Shown here piece after piece: positions 24,790 through 33,829 of a stretch of 57,367 nucleotides of DNA; the stretch's first letter is position 1; the number at the start of each line of letters is the position of its first letter. The translations under genes and the position numbers were made by a program. Source of the DNA: Bacteroidota bacterium (GTDB lineage: Bacteria > Bacteroidota > Bacteroidia > Chitinophagales > Saprospiraceae); contig JAAEZH010000034.1 in the NCBI GenBank assembly GCA_018222965.1, positions 1 to 57,367 on the forward strand, in the 5' to 3' direction. A model generated the notes under the pieces. It was not told the DNA's origin. It did not search any database and saw only the letters and a program-made list of their open reading frames with translations.

Positions 24790-27700
24790 TTATTTCCAGC
24801 TCCAAAGCTCAAGTGTTTTGTTATTTCTGGCTACAAGCAGTCTGCCGTCTTCCAGCGGCAGAAAGTCTCTTATTTCTCCTTCCAGGAACAAGCCGGATTC
24901 ATCCGGACTCAGGGCTTCATAGCCACCCGCTTCCCGACCCAATAAAACCAGTCCAAAAGAAGCGTCGTGAATCCCTACTTCCGGTTTGGCGCGGTAGAAA
25001 TTCCCGCCAAGCACCAGGTCTTTATGCCCATCTCCATTCAGGTCTTCGACAAAGATTGCGTAAACCGGAGCAAACTGGGCTTCCAGCGGCAATCGCTGCA
25101 GCTCAAATTTCCCGTTTCCCTGATTGATAGCAATGCAATTGGCCAACTCTTTGGCTTCCAGGTATACGGTTCCTTCCAGTTGTTCCGGATTGAAAATATC
25201 TTCAACCTGTTGTTCTTTGTACTGCTCGTATTTAAGGTATTTTTTCTTCAATTGGGGCATTTGCATGACCAGATCATGGCGGAGCACCAGCGGGTAAGAA
25301 GCATCGCCATTGTATACCGAAAGCAATTGCTCGGCTGTGCCGTTTCTGTCAAAATCATTTACATAGAGGCTGGCCGGCCTTTCGGCGGAAGCCTGAATTC
25401 TACTATTCAATCCATGATTGCCCAGAACCAGATCCAAATCGCCCTCGCCGTCGAGATCGGCCGTTTCAAAACAATTCCAGAATCCTTCTGACTCCTCCAG
25501 ACCGGAGGCTTCTCCTTCGATAAAACCATCCGGAGTATTCATAAATATCCGAATCTTCATCCAATCGCCGGAAAGGATTAAATCGAGTCGATTGTCGTTA
25601 TCGAGATCCACCCAATGGGCATCGGTGATCATGCCCATCTCATTAAATGCCGGTGCAATTTCTGCTGTAATATCTTTCCATTCCCCTCCTTCATTTCGAA
25701 GCAAATACCCGCTCACCGGGACGCCGTACAGGAAGGGCAACAATCGCGTTCCGACAAAAAGGTCGGTGGATCCGTCGCCGTCAAAATCAGCGGGCCGGAC
25801 ACAGGAAGTGCTCGAGGGTCGACTAAAAGGCAAGTCGGCTTCCTCTGTAAATTTGCCGGTGCCATCGTTTAGGTACAGGCGGTCGAAAAGGGCCCTCGAA
25901 CTGGAAGAAAATTCATTGCCTCCGCTACACACATATAAGTCCGGGTCTCCATCCCCATCCGCATCAAAAAAAGCGGCATCTGTATCTTCCGATCCTTTGT
26001 CTTTTTCAAAAACGGGTTGTGGACTTTGGGCAAATTGACCGTCGGATTGTTGGAGGAACAGCGCACCGGCATTTCCTTTAGATCCGCCAACATAATAGTC
26101 GAGTCGCCCATCTCTGTTCACATCCGCGGAAGCGAGTTTAGGTCCTTCTGCTGAGATCATGTAATACAACAAATGATCCCGGTCGAAATCGGTAAATTCA
26201 TTTTCAATATGCCGAAACATCTCTTCCCCTGCCAGCTTACGGAATAGTTTGGATTCTTCCGTTTTTTTCATCGCCGATCGCATTCGCTCCGGATCAGATT
26301 GCTGATCAATTTGAAGGTGTTGATCTACAGCTACCGATTGTTGAACGCTGATGCTTCCGTCGGGCCAGAAAACCCGAAGGCTGTCTATGCTGCTGCACCC
26401 TCCTAAACCAAAATGCAATCGACTATCGACCGTCGACTGAAACCCACGCATGGGATTGAGTTCCTGATAAAAAAGTTTATCGCCACAGAACAGCTCCACC
26501 TGGCTGCCCAGCGCAAACACATTGGCGCCTTCTCCTTTCAATTCGATGCTGAGGTAATGGTGCTCCGGAAACTTTTCGGTGGCTTCATTGCGGTAGATCC
26601 AGGCTAAATCATTGGTGTTATTTAGCACCAGATCGGGATCGCCATCGTTGTCGAGGTCGCCGTAGGCAGAACCATTGGAAAAGCTGACATCTCCCAATCC
26701 CCATTCTTCCGCATAATTTTCAAAACCAAGCTCTCCGGAATTTCGAAAAGCGTAATTGGATAGTTTTTGGGAAGGGATGGCATCAATCATTTCCCGGATG
26801 ACGGCTCCTTTAGACTCAATGATCTTTCGGATCGTATTGGGGTCGCTGTAAAAATTGATGTAATCCTGGTCAGTCAGGTCTTTTACGATTCCATTGGCTA
26901 CGAAGATGTCTTTATTGCCATCGAGATCGAGGTCAAAAATAAGGGCTCCCCAGCTCCAGTCGGTAGCATGAACCCCGGACAGGCGGCCCACTTCGCTGAA
27001 TATGGGCAGGTCTCCATCCGGACGCACTCCCCGGTTGTATTGAAACACATTTCGGGTAAACTGGCGGTGATAGCCTGCCTGGAGCATCAGGCTGTATTTA
27101 TCCCAGTTGTCAAACTTGGTCTTGGTTTTTACCCGGGCTTCTCCTTCCGGGAGCATATCGGTTACAAATATTTCCGGGCGCCCGTCGTTGGTCACATCGG
27201 CCATATCTGCGCCCATGGAGCTGAGGCTAATCTCTCCGATGCAATCGGTCAGTGATTCGGTGAAAGTGCCGTCTTTATCATTGATATAGAGGTAATCGCG
27301 CTCGAAGTAATCGTTGGACACATAGATATCCAGCCAGCCGTCGCGATTTACGTCTCCGATCGTTACTCCCAGTCCGAAGCCAATGGAGGAGCCGTAGATC
27401 CCGGCTTCTTCACTTACATCGGTAAAACTTCCTGTTGCATTGAGGTCATTTCGATAGAGTTTATTGCCTCCTTCCGGATCTCGCTTTTCGCGAAGACCGG
27501 GCCGCAGGTCAAATCCGCCAACAGGGCGGAGGGAGTTATTGAGCAGGTAACAATCCAGGTCTCCGTCGCGATCAAAATCGAAGAAGGCGGCGTGGGAGGA
27601 AAGGCCGAGGTCGGCGATACCAAATTCGCGGGCTTTTTCGGTAAAAGTACCGTCGCCATTATTGATAAAAAGTTCGTTGTATCGGCGGTCTCCTTCGGGG

Positions 27701-28128
27701 GAACCCGATTTACAAACATAGATATCGAGCCATCCATCACTGTTTATGTCGGCCAGGCTTACGCCGGATGTCCATACGCCCGGGGAGGCAACCCCTGCTT
27801 TTTCGGTGATGTCTTCAAACTGAAAGTTGCCTTTATTGAGGTATAATTTATTGTCGACCTGGTTTCCACAGAGGAAGATATCCAGCAAGCCGTCGTTGTT
27901 GATATCGCCGAGGCCTACGCCGCCGCCGTTGAAAAAATTTCGGTAGGTATAGGGATTAAAGTCTTCGGTGTAATGGAGGTTGTTGGCAAAATCGATGCCG
28001 GTATAATTCGCCGGAAGGCGGGTAAAAAGGCTTTCGCCGGATGGTATGGAATCCGGGGCCTTTTCTTCCTGATTACAGGCAAAAAAGACGGGAAGGAGGA
28101 GAATTAATAATCGGATCTGGTAATTCAT
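24790..28128 (-). CDS. FG-GAP/UnbV (CRTAC1-like) lipoprotein, paralogue 1
   Basis: A 1,112-residue predicted lipoprotein with lipobox FFAC and acidic residues right after the cysteine (NQEEK), as in surface-exposed Bacteroidota lipoproteins. The start MNYQIRLL gives the best signal peptide. The plan is 'RNFFNGGGVGLGDINNDGLLDIFLCGN', FG-GAP blades with D-x-D-x-D-G loops ('DFDRDGDLD', 'DVNRDGWLD', 'DLDNDGDPD'), 'HATDWSWGALIFDLDLDG', an ASPIC/UnbV domain near 530-620 ('NVFALGSQVELFCG', 'MRGFQSTVDSRLHFGLG', 'LRVFWPDGS'), and a second propeller starting 'FTDFDRDHLLYYMISAEGP'. It is the first UnbV gene after susD, behind two hairpins. Confidence 0.9.
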   Translation of the reverse strand: MNYQIRLLILLLPVFFACNQEEKAPDSIPSGESLFTRLPANYTGIDFANNLHYTEDFNPYTYRNFFNGGGVGLGDINNDGLLDIFLCGNQVDNKLYLNKGNFQFEDITEKAGVASPGVWTSGVSLADINSDGWLDIYVCKSGSPEGDRRYNELFINNGDGTFTEKAREFGIADLGLSSHAAFFDFDRDGDLDCYLLNNSLRPVGGFDLRPGLREKRDPEGGNKLYRNDLNATGSFTDVSEEAGIYGSSIGFGLGVTIGDVNRDGWLDIYVSNDYFERDYLYINDKDGTFTESLTDCIGEISLSSMGADMADVTNDGRPEIFVTDMLPEGEARVKTKTKFDNWDKYSLMLQAGYHRQFTRNVFQYNRGVRPDGDLPIFSEVGRLSGVHATDWSWGALIFDLDLDGNKDIFVANGIVKDLTDQDYINFYSDPNTIRKIIESKGAVIREMIDAIPSQKLSNYAFRNSGELGFENYAEEWGLGDVSFSNGSAYGDLDNDGDPDLVLNNTNDLAWIYRNEATEKFPEHHYLSIELKGEGANVFALGSQVELFCGDKLFYQELNPMRGFQSTVDSRLHFGLGGCSSIDSLRVFWPDGSISVQQSVAVDQHLQIDQQSDPERMRSAMKKTEESKLFRKLAGEEMFRHIENEFTDFDRDHLLYYMISAEGPKLASADVNRDGRLDYYVGGSKGNAGALFLQQSDGQFAQSPQPVFEKDKGSEDTDAAFFDADGDGDPDLYVCSGGNEFSSSSRALFDRLYLNDGTGKFTEEADLPFSRPSSTSCVRPADFDGDGSTDLFVGTRLLPFLYGVPVSGYLLRNEGGEWKDITAEIAPAFNEMGMITDAHWVDLDNDNRLDLILSGDWMKIRIFMNTPDGFIEGEASGLEESEGFWNCFETADLDGEGDLDLVLGNHGLNSRIQASAERPASLYVNDFDRNGTAEQLLSVYNGDASYPLVLRHDLVMQMPQLKKKYLKYEQYKEQQVEDIFNPEQLEGTVYLEAKELANCIAINQGNGKFELQRLPLEAQFAPVYAIFVEDLNGDGHKDLVLGGNFYRAKPEVGIHDASFGLVLLGREAGGYEALSPDESGLFLEGEIRDFLPLEDGRLLVARNNKTLELWSWK

Positions 28129-28289
28129 AAAACACATAATCAGCCGGTGCTTATCGGGCTCCTAAAGGTAACATACAAAAGGATAGGATTGGATAAAAGC
28201 GAGGATTACCCCATGCAGGTAAATCCTGAAGTAAGGACCTGGACAATTTTTATATCATCAATTATGTCCGGGTACTTAGGGAAAGGTAA

Positions 28290-28327
28290 AAAAGGAAGCA
28301 AGTAATCGGGATCACTTGCTTCCTTTT
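28290..28327 (-). terminator. Long hairpin between susD and the first UnbV gene
   Basis: A 14-bp perfect stem (AAAAGGAAGCAAGT against ACTTGCTTCCTTTT) with a 10-base loop. On the minus strand it ends in TTTT followed by further T residues. It lies about 80 bases past the susD stop and 160 bases before the first UnbV gene, so it could be a partial terminator that lowers expression of the downstream genes relative to susCD. Confidence 0.72.
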
Positions 28328-28360
28328 GGTAAACATCCCGGTATTTAAGAACCGGAGAAA

Positions 28361-28388
28361 CAAATGGTGCCCCGGAGGACACCATTTG
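28361..28388 (-). terminator. First hairpin after susD
   Basis: A perfect 9-bp stem (CAAATGGTG against CACCATTTG) with a GC-rich loop lies 17 bases beyond the susD stop. On the minus strand a weak T-rich stretch follows (TTTGTTTCT). It may stabilise the susCD message or help terminate it. Confidence 0.5.
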
Positions 28389-28404
28389 ATCATTGTATCT
28401 CAAA

Positions 28405-30039
28405 TTAGTAACAGTCGTTCTGTGCCAGATTCGGGTTGGCATTGATCTGGTTGATCGGAATTGGGAACAATTCCTTACATGGATCAGAAGCAGGTTTAAA
28501 GTCCCACTCATCACCAAATGCACCAAAGCGAATCAAATCCTGACGGCGCCATCCTTCGTAGAAGAATTCACGTCCGCGTTCTGCAAGCAGTTCCTCATCG
28601 GTCAGTGAACCGAGGTCATCCAGACCGGCACGACTGCGAACCATATTCGCATAAATCAGACCGTCGCCAGACATATTCATGCGGTGGAGGCACTCAGCCG
28701 CCATCAGCAATACGTCCGAGTAACGGAAGATTGGGAAGTCGTTGTTCAGGTTGGAAGTAGCACCATTTTCGTATTCAAACTTACCTACCCGTGCACCAGC
28801 CTGGCGCAACGCATTTGGTTCGATTTCATTTACTTCTGGTGTATATACCAAACCTTCGCCATCCGGATCTACCAGATCTGCATCCGGATCTTCAGACCAC
28901 TCACCTGTATCAGGATCCTGGATCCATCCTTCTACACCCGGATCGATCAGTTGGGTAGTTCCACCGGCATCAAACTGAGGACCGGCGAGGAAGTTACCCC
29001 GTACTTTCTGATTTCCGTATTCTCCTTTACGGAGATCGGTGTCGTCGTAAGAGTTGTAGAATTCCTGGAGCGTACAGTAACCGTTCCATGGTTGCTCCTG
29101 CAGGCTGAATGTAGCCTGAGAGGAGTAGTGAAGCGTCATTTGACCGAGGTTAAAACCTTGAGCCTGAGCTTCGTCGTAAGGAATGGTAAAGATATTCTCA
29201 CCGGAAGCGAGGTTATCTGCATTGAAGTTGGCAAAGTAATCGGCTTCCAGATTATACAATCCGGAATCGATGATTTCCTCACAAGCTTCGAGTGCTTTTG
29301 CATATTCGTCTTTTCCAACGTAAACTTCTGCATTTAGCCAAAGCTTAGCCTGGAGGGCTTTACCGGCCCAGTAGTTCATACGCGCGTAAGTAGATATGTC
29401 ATTCAACTGAGACAGGTTTGGCACATTTTCGGCCAGTTCTGTTTCAATAAATTCATAAACTTCGGTACGTGAACGGGTTGGCGGGTTAGGCTCAGACTCG
29501 TCAAAGCTGGTTACGATTGGTACATTACCATAGCCGTCGAGCAGCCAGAAGTAGAAAAGTGCACGCAAGGTTTTCACCTCGGCAATAAATGCGGCAGCAT
29601 CTTCTTCGGCAACAGATCCCTCTTCAACCAGTGATTCGAAGAGTGTAACCACCCGGTTACAGTTATTAACACCTCCGTACAGGAAGTTCCAGCCATTGTT
29701 TACACACTGCTCCGCATCATTGTAGTCATGAGCGTGCACGCGCAGCCACTGGCCACCGTCAAACCAGTCAGCCCCCCGGTGAGGGATCATGATCTCGTCT
29801 GAGGATACTTCCTGAAGGGAAAATATCGAGTTGTGATTAAGCAAGCCGTATAAGCTTGTATATGTTGCACCAAGCGCAGAGATAAACTGCTCCTCTGTCG
29901 TCGGAAAATTCTCCGAAGTCAGATCGCTGAAAATCTCTTCATCGAGATTGGTACACGATTGCGTAAAGCCTACCAGAAGCAGCCCTAATAAGAGCGTCTT
30001 TCCTGCAAGCATTGTTTTCTTAAACATATTGATAAACAT
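28405..30039 (-). CDS. SusD/RagB family nutrient-binding lipoprotein
   Basis: A 544-residue surface lipoprotein that forms the lid of a SusC-type outer-membrane transporter. The signal peptide ends in a lipobox (GFTQSC) followed by acidic residues (TNLDEE). The N-terminal region has the SusD-like pattern 'LTSENFPTTEEQFISALGATYTSLYG'. Tetratricopeptide-like helices follow, with 'AEVKTLRALFYFWLLDGYGNVPIV', a hallmark of SusD proteins. The C-terminal SusD domain shows 'NDFPIFRYSDVLLMAAECLHR', 'GLDDLGSLTDEELLAERGREFFYEGWRRQDLIRFG' and 'LFPIPINQINANPNLAQN'. It starts 21 bases after the susC stop (minus strand). The start could also be at the Met four codons later. The substrate cannot be read from the sequence. 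Confidence 0.95.
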   Translation of the reverse strand: MFINMFKKTMLAGKTLLLGLLLVGFTQSCTNLDEEIFSDLTSENFPTTEEQFISALGATYTSLYGLLNHNSIFSLQEVSSDEIMIPHRGADWFDGGQWLRVHAHDYNDAEQCVNNGWNFLYGGVNNCNRVVTLFESLVEEGSVAEEDAAAFIAEVKTLRALFYFWLLDGYGNVPIVTSFDESEPNPPTRSRTEVYEFIETELAENVPNLSQLNDISTYARMNYWAGKALQAKLWLNAEVYVGKDEYAKALEACEEIIDSGLYNLEADYFANFNADNLASGENIFTIPYDEAQAQGFNLGQMTLHYSSQATFSLQEQPWNGYCTLQEFYNSYDDTDLRKGEYGNQKVRGNFLAGPQFDAGGTTQLIDPGVEGWIQDPDTGEWSEDPDADLVDPDGEGLVYTPEVNEIEPNALRQAGARVGKFEYENGATSNLNNDFPIFRYSDVLLMAAECLHRMNMSGDGLIYANMVRSRAGLDDLGSLTDEELLAERGREFFYEGWRRQDLIRFGAFGDEWDFKPASDPCKELFPIPINQINANPNLAQNDCY

Positions 30040-30060
30040 TTATTTAGGTTAGAGTATTCC

Positions 30061-33000
30061 TTAGAATCCAACATTTACACCAAACAGGATCGTACGGGAA
30101 TTGAAGTAGCTGTTACGGCGATCAATACCCGGTGCCAATGGTGAAGGATTGAATTCCCGCTCATAACGACCACCGTTGTCGGCACGTCCCGGATCTGCAT
30201 AACGCGGAGTTGGGTCGGAACCGGAGTAGTTGGTAATCCAGAACAGGTTTTGCCCTGTTACATACAAGCGAAGTTTGTCGAATGCACTGTCTTCAGCCAG
30301 ATCAAAAGTATAGCTCAAAGAAGCGTTATCGAGTACTACATAAGAAGCGTCTTCCACATAGTAGCTGCTAAACTTCGGAGTAGCCGTCAGGTTTTCATCA
30401 AAGTACTCCGTGATAACCAGGTTATCAATAGAACGAGAACCTAATGGTTCGTAGAATACGCGGTACAGGTTGGCCAGATCGTGACCAAAGTCACCACGCA
30501 GGAAGAAGCTAAGGCTGAGGTTACCGAAAGAGAATGTGTTGGCAAAACCGAGAGAGAAGTCAGGCAGACCGTTTCCGATCACTTGCTTGTCTTCTTCGCC
30601 TACGATATCTGCAACCATTCCGTCTCCGTTGAGGTCGGCAAATACAAATTCACCGTCTTCTCCAACTTCTACGAATTGTGGTCCCCAAAGCTGACCCAGT
30701 TCCTGACCGGGGAATACAGCTGTTGTCGGATCGTCATTCAAACCAGGAGCGCCCGGTGCAGTAAGCGGATCTTTAAATGCATCTCCGGATGAGAAGAATG
30801 CAAACGTCGGATCCTCTACACTCAGTGTATCCAGGATTGTATTATAGGTAGAGAACACCAATGAGGGGTTCCAGTAGAAAGAGCTTCCTTCTTCGCCTAC
30901 ATTCAGGCCAAGCGTTGCTTCAAAACCAGAGTTACGCAATACAACATCCTCCAGGTTCGCCCAGGTTGTAGGAGCGAGATTTGGTGGAACAGGTACAACT
31001 ACCTGATAGAGGAGGTCACGTGTGCGACGGTTGTAGTAATCAACAGAACCTGTCAGGAAGTAATCGCCAAAAGCGAAGTCCAATCCTACGTCAAATTCTC
31101 CTTTGGTTTCCCAGCGAAGATCGGGGTTGGCATTCCGTGAAGGAGCCAGTGCAGGTACAAATCCTCCGTTGTAGAAGAAAGAACCTTGTGGCTCGAAACG
31201 AAGGAAAGAAAGATAACTCTCTGGAGGGAGGTTACCAGTCTCACCGTATCCAACACGCAGTTTCAGGTTGTCGATACCGGAAACATCAAACAGATTGCTC
31301 AATGTAACACCAGCAGAAACACCCGGGAACATCTGCCACTTATTGTTGGCACCAAAACGAGTGGAACCTTCCTGACGCAGTGAAGCACTCAGGAAATAAG
31401 TGTTGTCGAAATTCAGGTTAACACGGCCAAAAAATGCGATTACTTTATAATTATTACGGGTACTGGAAACGGTAGCTCGGGCATCGGCAAAATCCTGTGC
31501 TGCATCGAAGCGGTTGAAAGTAAGATCATCAGAGATGAAGTTACCTGCTTCAACAAACAATTCAGAGAACTCGAAATCCTGGTAGGAATAACCTAAAAGT
31601 ACATCGAGGCCATTGTTGCCAAACTCCAGATCGTAGTTACCGGTCAATTCAAAGAGTTGACTTTCCTTGATCTGGTCTACGCGTTTTGCCAAACCATTCC
31701 GGTTAATTCCGCGGAAATAAGCATCCTTCTGGTAATATTCTGCAAATGCATCATTCTCACGAAGCGCAGAGTAGAATACGCCAGCAGTCAAACCTTCGAC
31801 CAATTTGTAATCGGCACGACCACTCACGAGGAAGTCACGCAGGTTGCCAATATTGGTTGATTGCTCGGCAATTGCCAGTGGGTTGAAATAATCGAAGTTT
31901 ACTTCCTGGTAGTAACCACCATAAGTATCAAACAACGGATCTGTCTCAGACTGAATCTGAGTAGGTGCTGTCGGATTGTAAGTCGTAGCATAACGGAAAG
32001 CTTCCCGCAAGCCATAACTGGCATCGCGGTTAGTGGCTGTCGCATCAATGGAGAGCGTCAAACGATCGTTGAGCGCTTTCTGAGTAATACCCAGACGACC
32101 ATTAAGTTGGTCGAATCCACTGTTGAGTCCAATACCATTAATGTCCCGGAAGTTTACGGAAGCACGGTAAGTTGTAGATGCAGATCCACCGGAAATGGAC
32201 AAATTGTGGGCATTCGAAATGCCAGTTTCGGTGACTTCATCCAGCCAGTTGGTGGAAAATCCACGGTCTGAGCCCGGACGATACTGCGCAAATTCTGAGG
32301 CAGAAGCAACAGGTACGCGGCGAGAAACGCTCTCCGCAGATACATATCCGTTGTATTCTACACGTGCGGCACCTTCCTGACCCTTCTTGGTGGTAATAAT
32401 GATTACACCAGAAGAAGCACGAGTACCATAGATGGCTGCAGCTGATCCGTCTTTCAATACATCAATGGAAGCGATATCGTTTGGATCCACTGTTTCCAGT
32501 GAAGCCCCGATAACTCCATCGATTACGATAAGCGGAGAAGTGTTTGCACCCAGGGTAGAAAGACCACGCAGGCGGATTGTTGAACTCCCGTTAGGGTCAC
32601 CACCCGGTCTGGCAATAGAAAGACCTGCTACCTTACCCTGAACCAACTGAGTTGGATCATTCACGTTACCGACGTTAAAGTCATCGGTATCGAGACTGGC
32701 GATGGCAGAAGTCACCTCTTTGGCCTTTTGCGTACCATAACCTACAACGACAACTTCGTCGAGGAGGGTACCTGGCGCAAGCGCAACATCTAATACATTA
32801 GCGGCTCCGAGCTCAATAACTGATGCAGTATATCCTGTGTAGGATACCTCCACCTCGTCATTGCCCTCAGGCACGGTTAGACGGTAAGATCCGTCAATGT
32901 CAGTGATCGTACCCGTGGTTGTACCACGAACGAGAACACTGGCACCGATCAGGGGCTCACCGTTCTCAGCGTCTGTCACTGTACCAGTGATCGTACGCTG

Positions 33001-33081
33001 ACCAAATGCCAAACTGCTGAGGCCTACAAAAAAGAGGCATAACAACAGGCACTTGGAGAGATAGTCGAATTTAAGTTTCAT
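30061..33081 (-). CDS. SusC/RagA family TonB-linked outer membrane transporter
   Basis: A 1,006-residue TonB-dependent transporter. It has a signal peptide (cleavage after LAFGQ), a CarboxypepD_reg domain (about 28-110, 'ITGTVTDAENGEPLIGASVLV'), a TonB-box-like 'DEVVVVGYGTQ', a plug domain ('DPTQLVQGKVAGLSI', 'SSTIRLRGLSTLGANTSPLIVIDG', 'DIASIDVLKDGSAAAIYGTRASSGVIIITTKKG') and a 22-strand barrel ending 'SRTILFGVNVGF'. No N-terminal secretin/TonB short domain is present, so it is not of the kind that signals to an anti-sigma factor. It leads the seven-gene cluster. The upstream spacer is 748 bases, so the transcript may have a long leader. Confidence 0.96.
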   Translation of the reverse strand: MKLKFDYLSKCLLLCLFFVGLSSLAFGQRTITGTVTDAENGEPLIGASVLVRGTTTGTITDIDGSYRLTVPEGNDEVEVSYTGYTASVIELGAANVLDVALAPGTLLDEVVVVGYGTQKAKEVTSAIASLDTDDFNVGNVNDPTQLVQGKVAGLSIARPGGDPNGSSTIRLRGLSTLGANTSPLIVIDGVIGASLETVDPNDIASIDVLKDGSAAAIYGTRASSGVIIITTKKGQEGAARVEYNGYVSAESVSRRVPVASASEFAQYRPGSDRGFSTNWLDEVTETGISNAHNLSISGGSASTTYRASVNFRDINGIGLNSGFDQLNGRLGITQKALNDRLTLSIDATATNRDASYGLREAFRYATTYNPTAPTQIQSETDPLFDTYGGYYQEVNFDYFNPLAIAEQSTNIGNLRDFLVSGRADYKLVEGLTAGVFYSALRENDAFAEYYQKDAYFRGINRNGLAKRVDQIKESQLFELTGNYDLEFGNNGLDVLLGYSYQDFEFSELFVEAGNFISDDLTFNRFDAAQDFADARATVSSTRNNYKVIAFFGRVNLNFDNTYFLSASLRQEGSTRFGANNKWQMFPGVSAGVTLSNLFDVSGIDNLKLRVGYGETGNLPPESYLSFLRFEPQGSFFYNGGFVPALAPSRNANPDLRWETKGEFDVGLDFAFGDYFLTGSVDYYNRRTRDLLYQVVVPVPPNLAPTTWANLEDVVLRNSGFEATLGLNVGEEGSSFYWNPSLVFSTYNTILDTLSVEDPTFAFFSSGDAFKDPLTAPGAPGLNDDPTTAVFPGQELGQLWGPQFVEVGEDGEFVFADLNGDGMVADIVGEEDKQVIGNGLPDFSLGFANTFSFGNLSLSFFLRGDFGHDLANLYRVFYEPLGSRSIDNLVITEYFDENLTATPKFSSYYVEDASYVVLDNASLSYTFDLAEDSAFDKLRLYVTGQNLFWITNYSGSDPTPRYADPGRADNGGRYEREFNPSPLAPGIDRRNSYFNSRTILFGVNVGF

Positions 33082-33829
33082 ACAGTACCAAGGTTTAGTT
33101 ATAATAATAGAGAAGTCTCTAAAAGCTTACATCCCATTGGGCATTTGGGGTGGATGATGCTGATAGCTAATTTGGCTAGGTCTATATTAACTTGAGTAGG
33201 GGAGAGCTATTTGCAGTCCCTGAACAATTTCCTTAGTCGCTGATTTCAAGGCTTATTTGGTGTCGATTTAACACTAAGCTATTTGTAAAAGTCCAAAATA
33301 TGTTTCAAAAAACCAAAATACGCTTATGTATTTTTTTCAACACAGGGCTTTCTCCAAATAAAATATGGAATACGGATGAGTACTTATAGTAAAAACGCCT
33401 TTATTTCTGTTGATGCTGCTTGGGAGACATTGTTTAAGGAGGAATACTACTGTAATAAGAGTGAGTTTGAGTGTGAGTTTGAGTGTGAGTGTGAGGCTTG
33501 ATATTTTACCTCTGAGTAAAAATACAAAAGCCAGGCTTCCTTCTCAATTCGTTGAAAGCATCTCATTTTTTTTGCCTTGTGGCAGCACATATTACTCCTA
33601 CCCTTCCAGAAACACAATCAATTGATAATCAATCAAATATGTAATATTTAGCTGTATAAAGCTCATCCCAAAGAGTACCAGAAGAACTACTTCACCCCCC
33701 CAAAATAGGGAATTTTTCATTACTCCCTCCTTCAAACCCAATCTCTAAAACCACCATTTATCCCATACCTCTCCCCTAAAACCCTTCGATGCGCACAGCA
33801 CACAATTTTCCTGTATATTGTTGTGGCCA
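33082..33829. other. Divergent 750-base spacer upstream of susC
   Basis: No gene is supported. The region contains a simple GAGTTTG repeat (33459-33496), AT-rich stretches near 33280-33370 with two copies of CCAAAATA about 20 bases apart (near-matches to a minus-strand -7 box) and a poorly coding right half. Its size suggests a long susC leader or a regulatory region. Confidence 0.45.
33459..33496. repeat. GAGTTTGAGTGT simple repeat
   Basis: Tandem hexamers of GAGTTT and GAGTGT types, of the same composition as the array at 371-400. It sits in the spacer between susC and the aspartyl protease gene. Confidence 0.6.

Noticed and set aside
33410..33625. 71-residue frame over the GAGTTTG array
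   Set aside because: Its sequence is mostly the translated simple repeat (VSLSVSLSV) and it has no start context.
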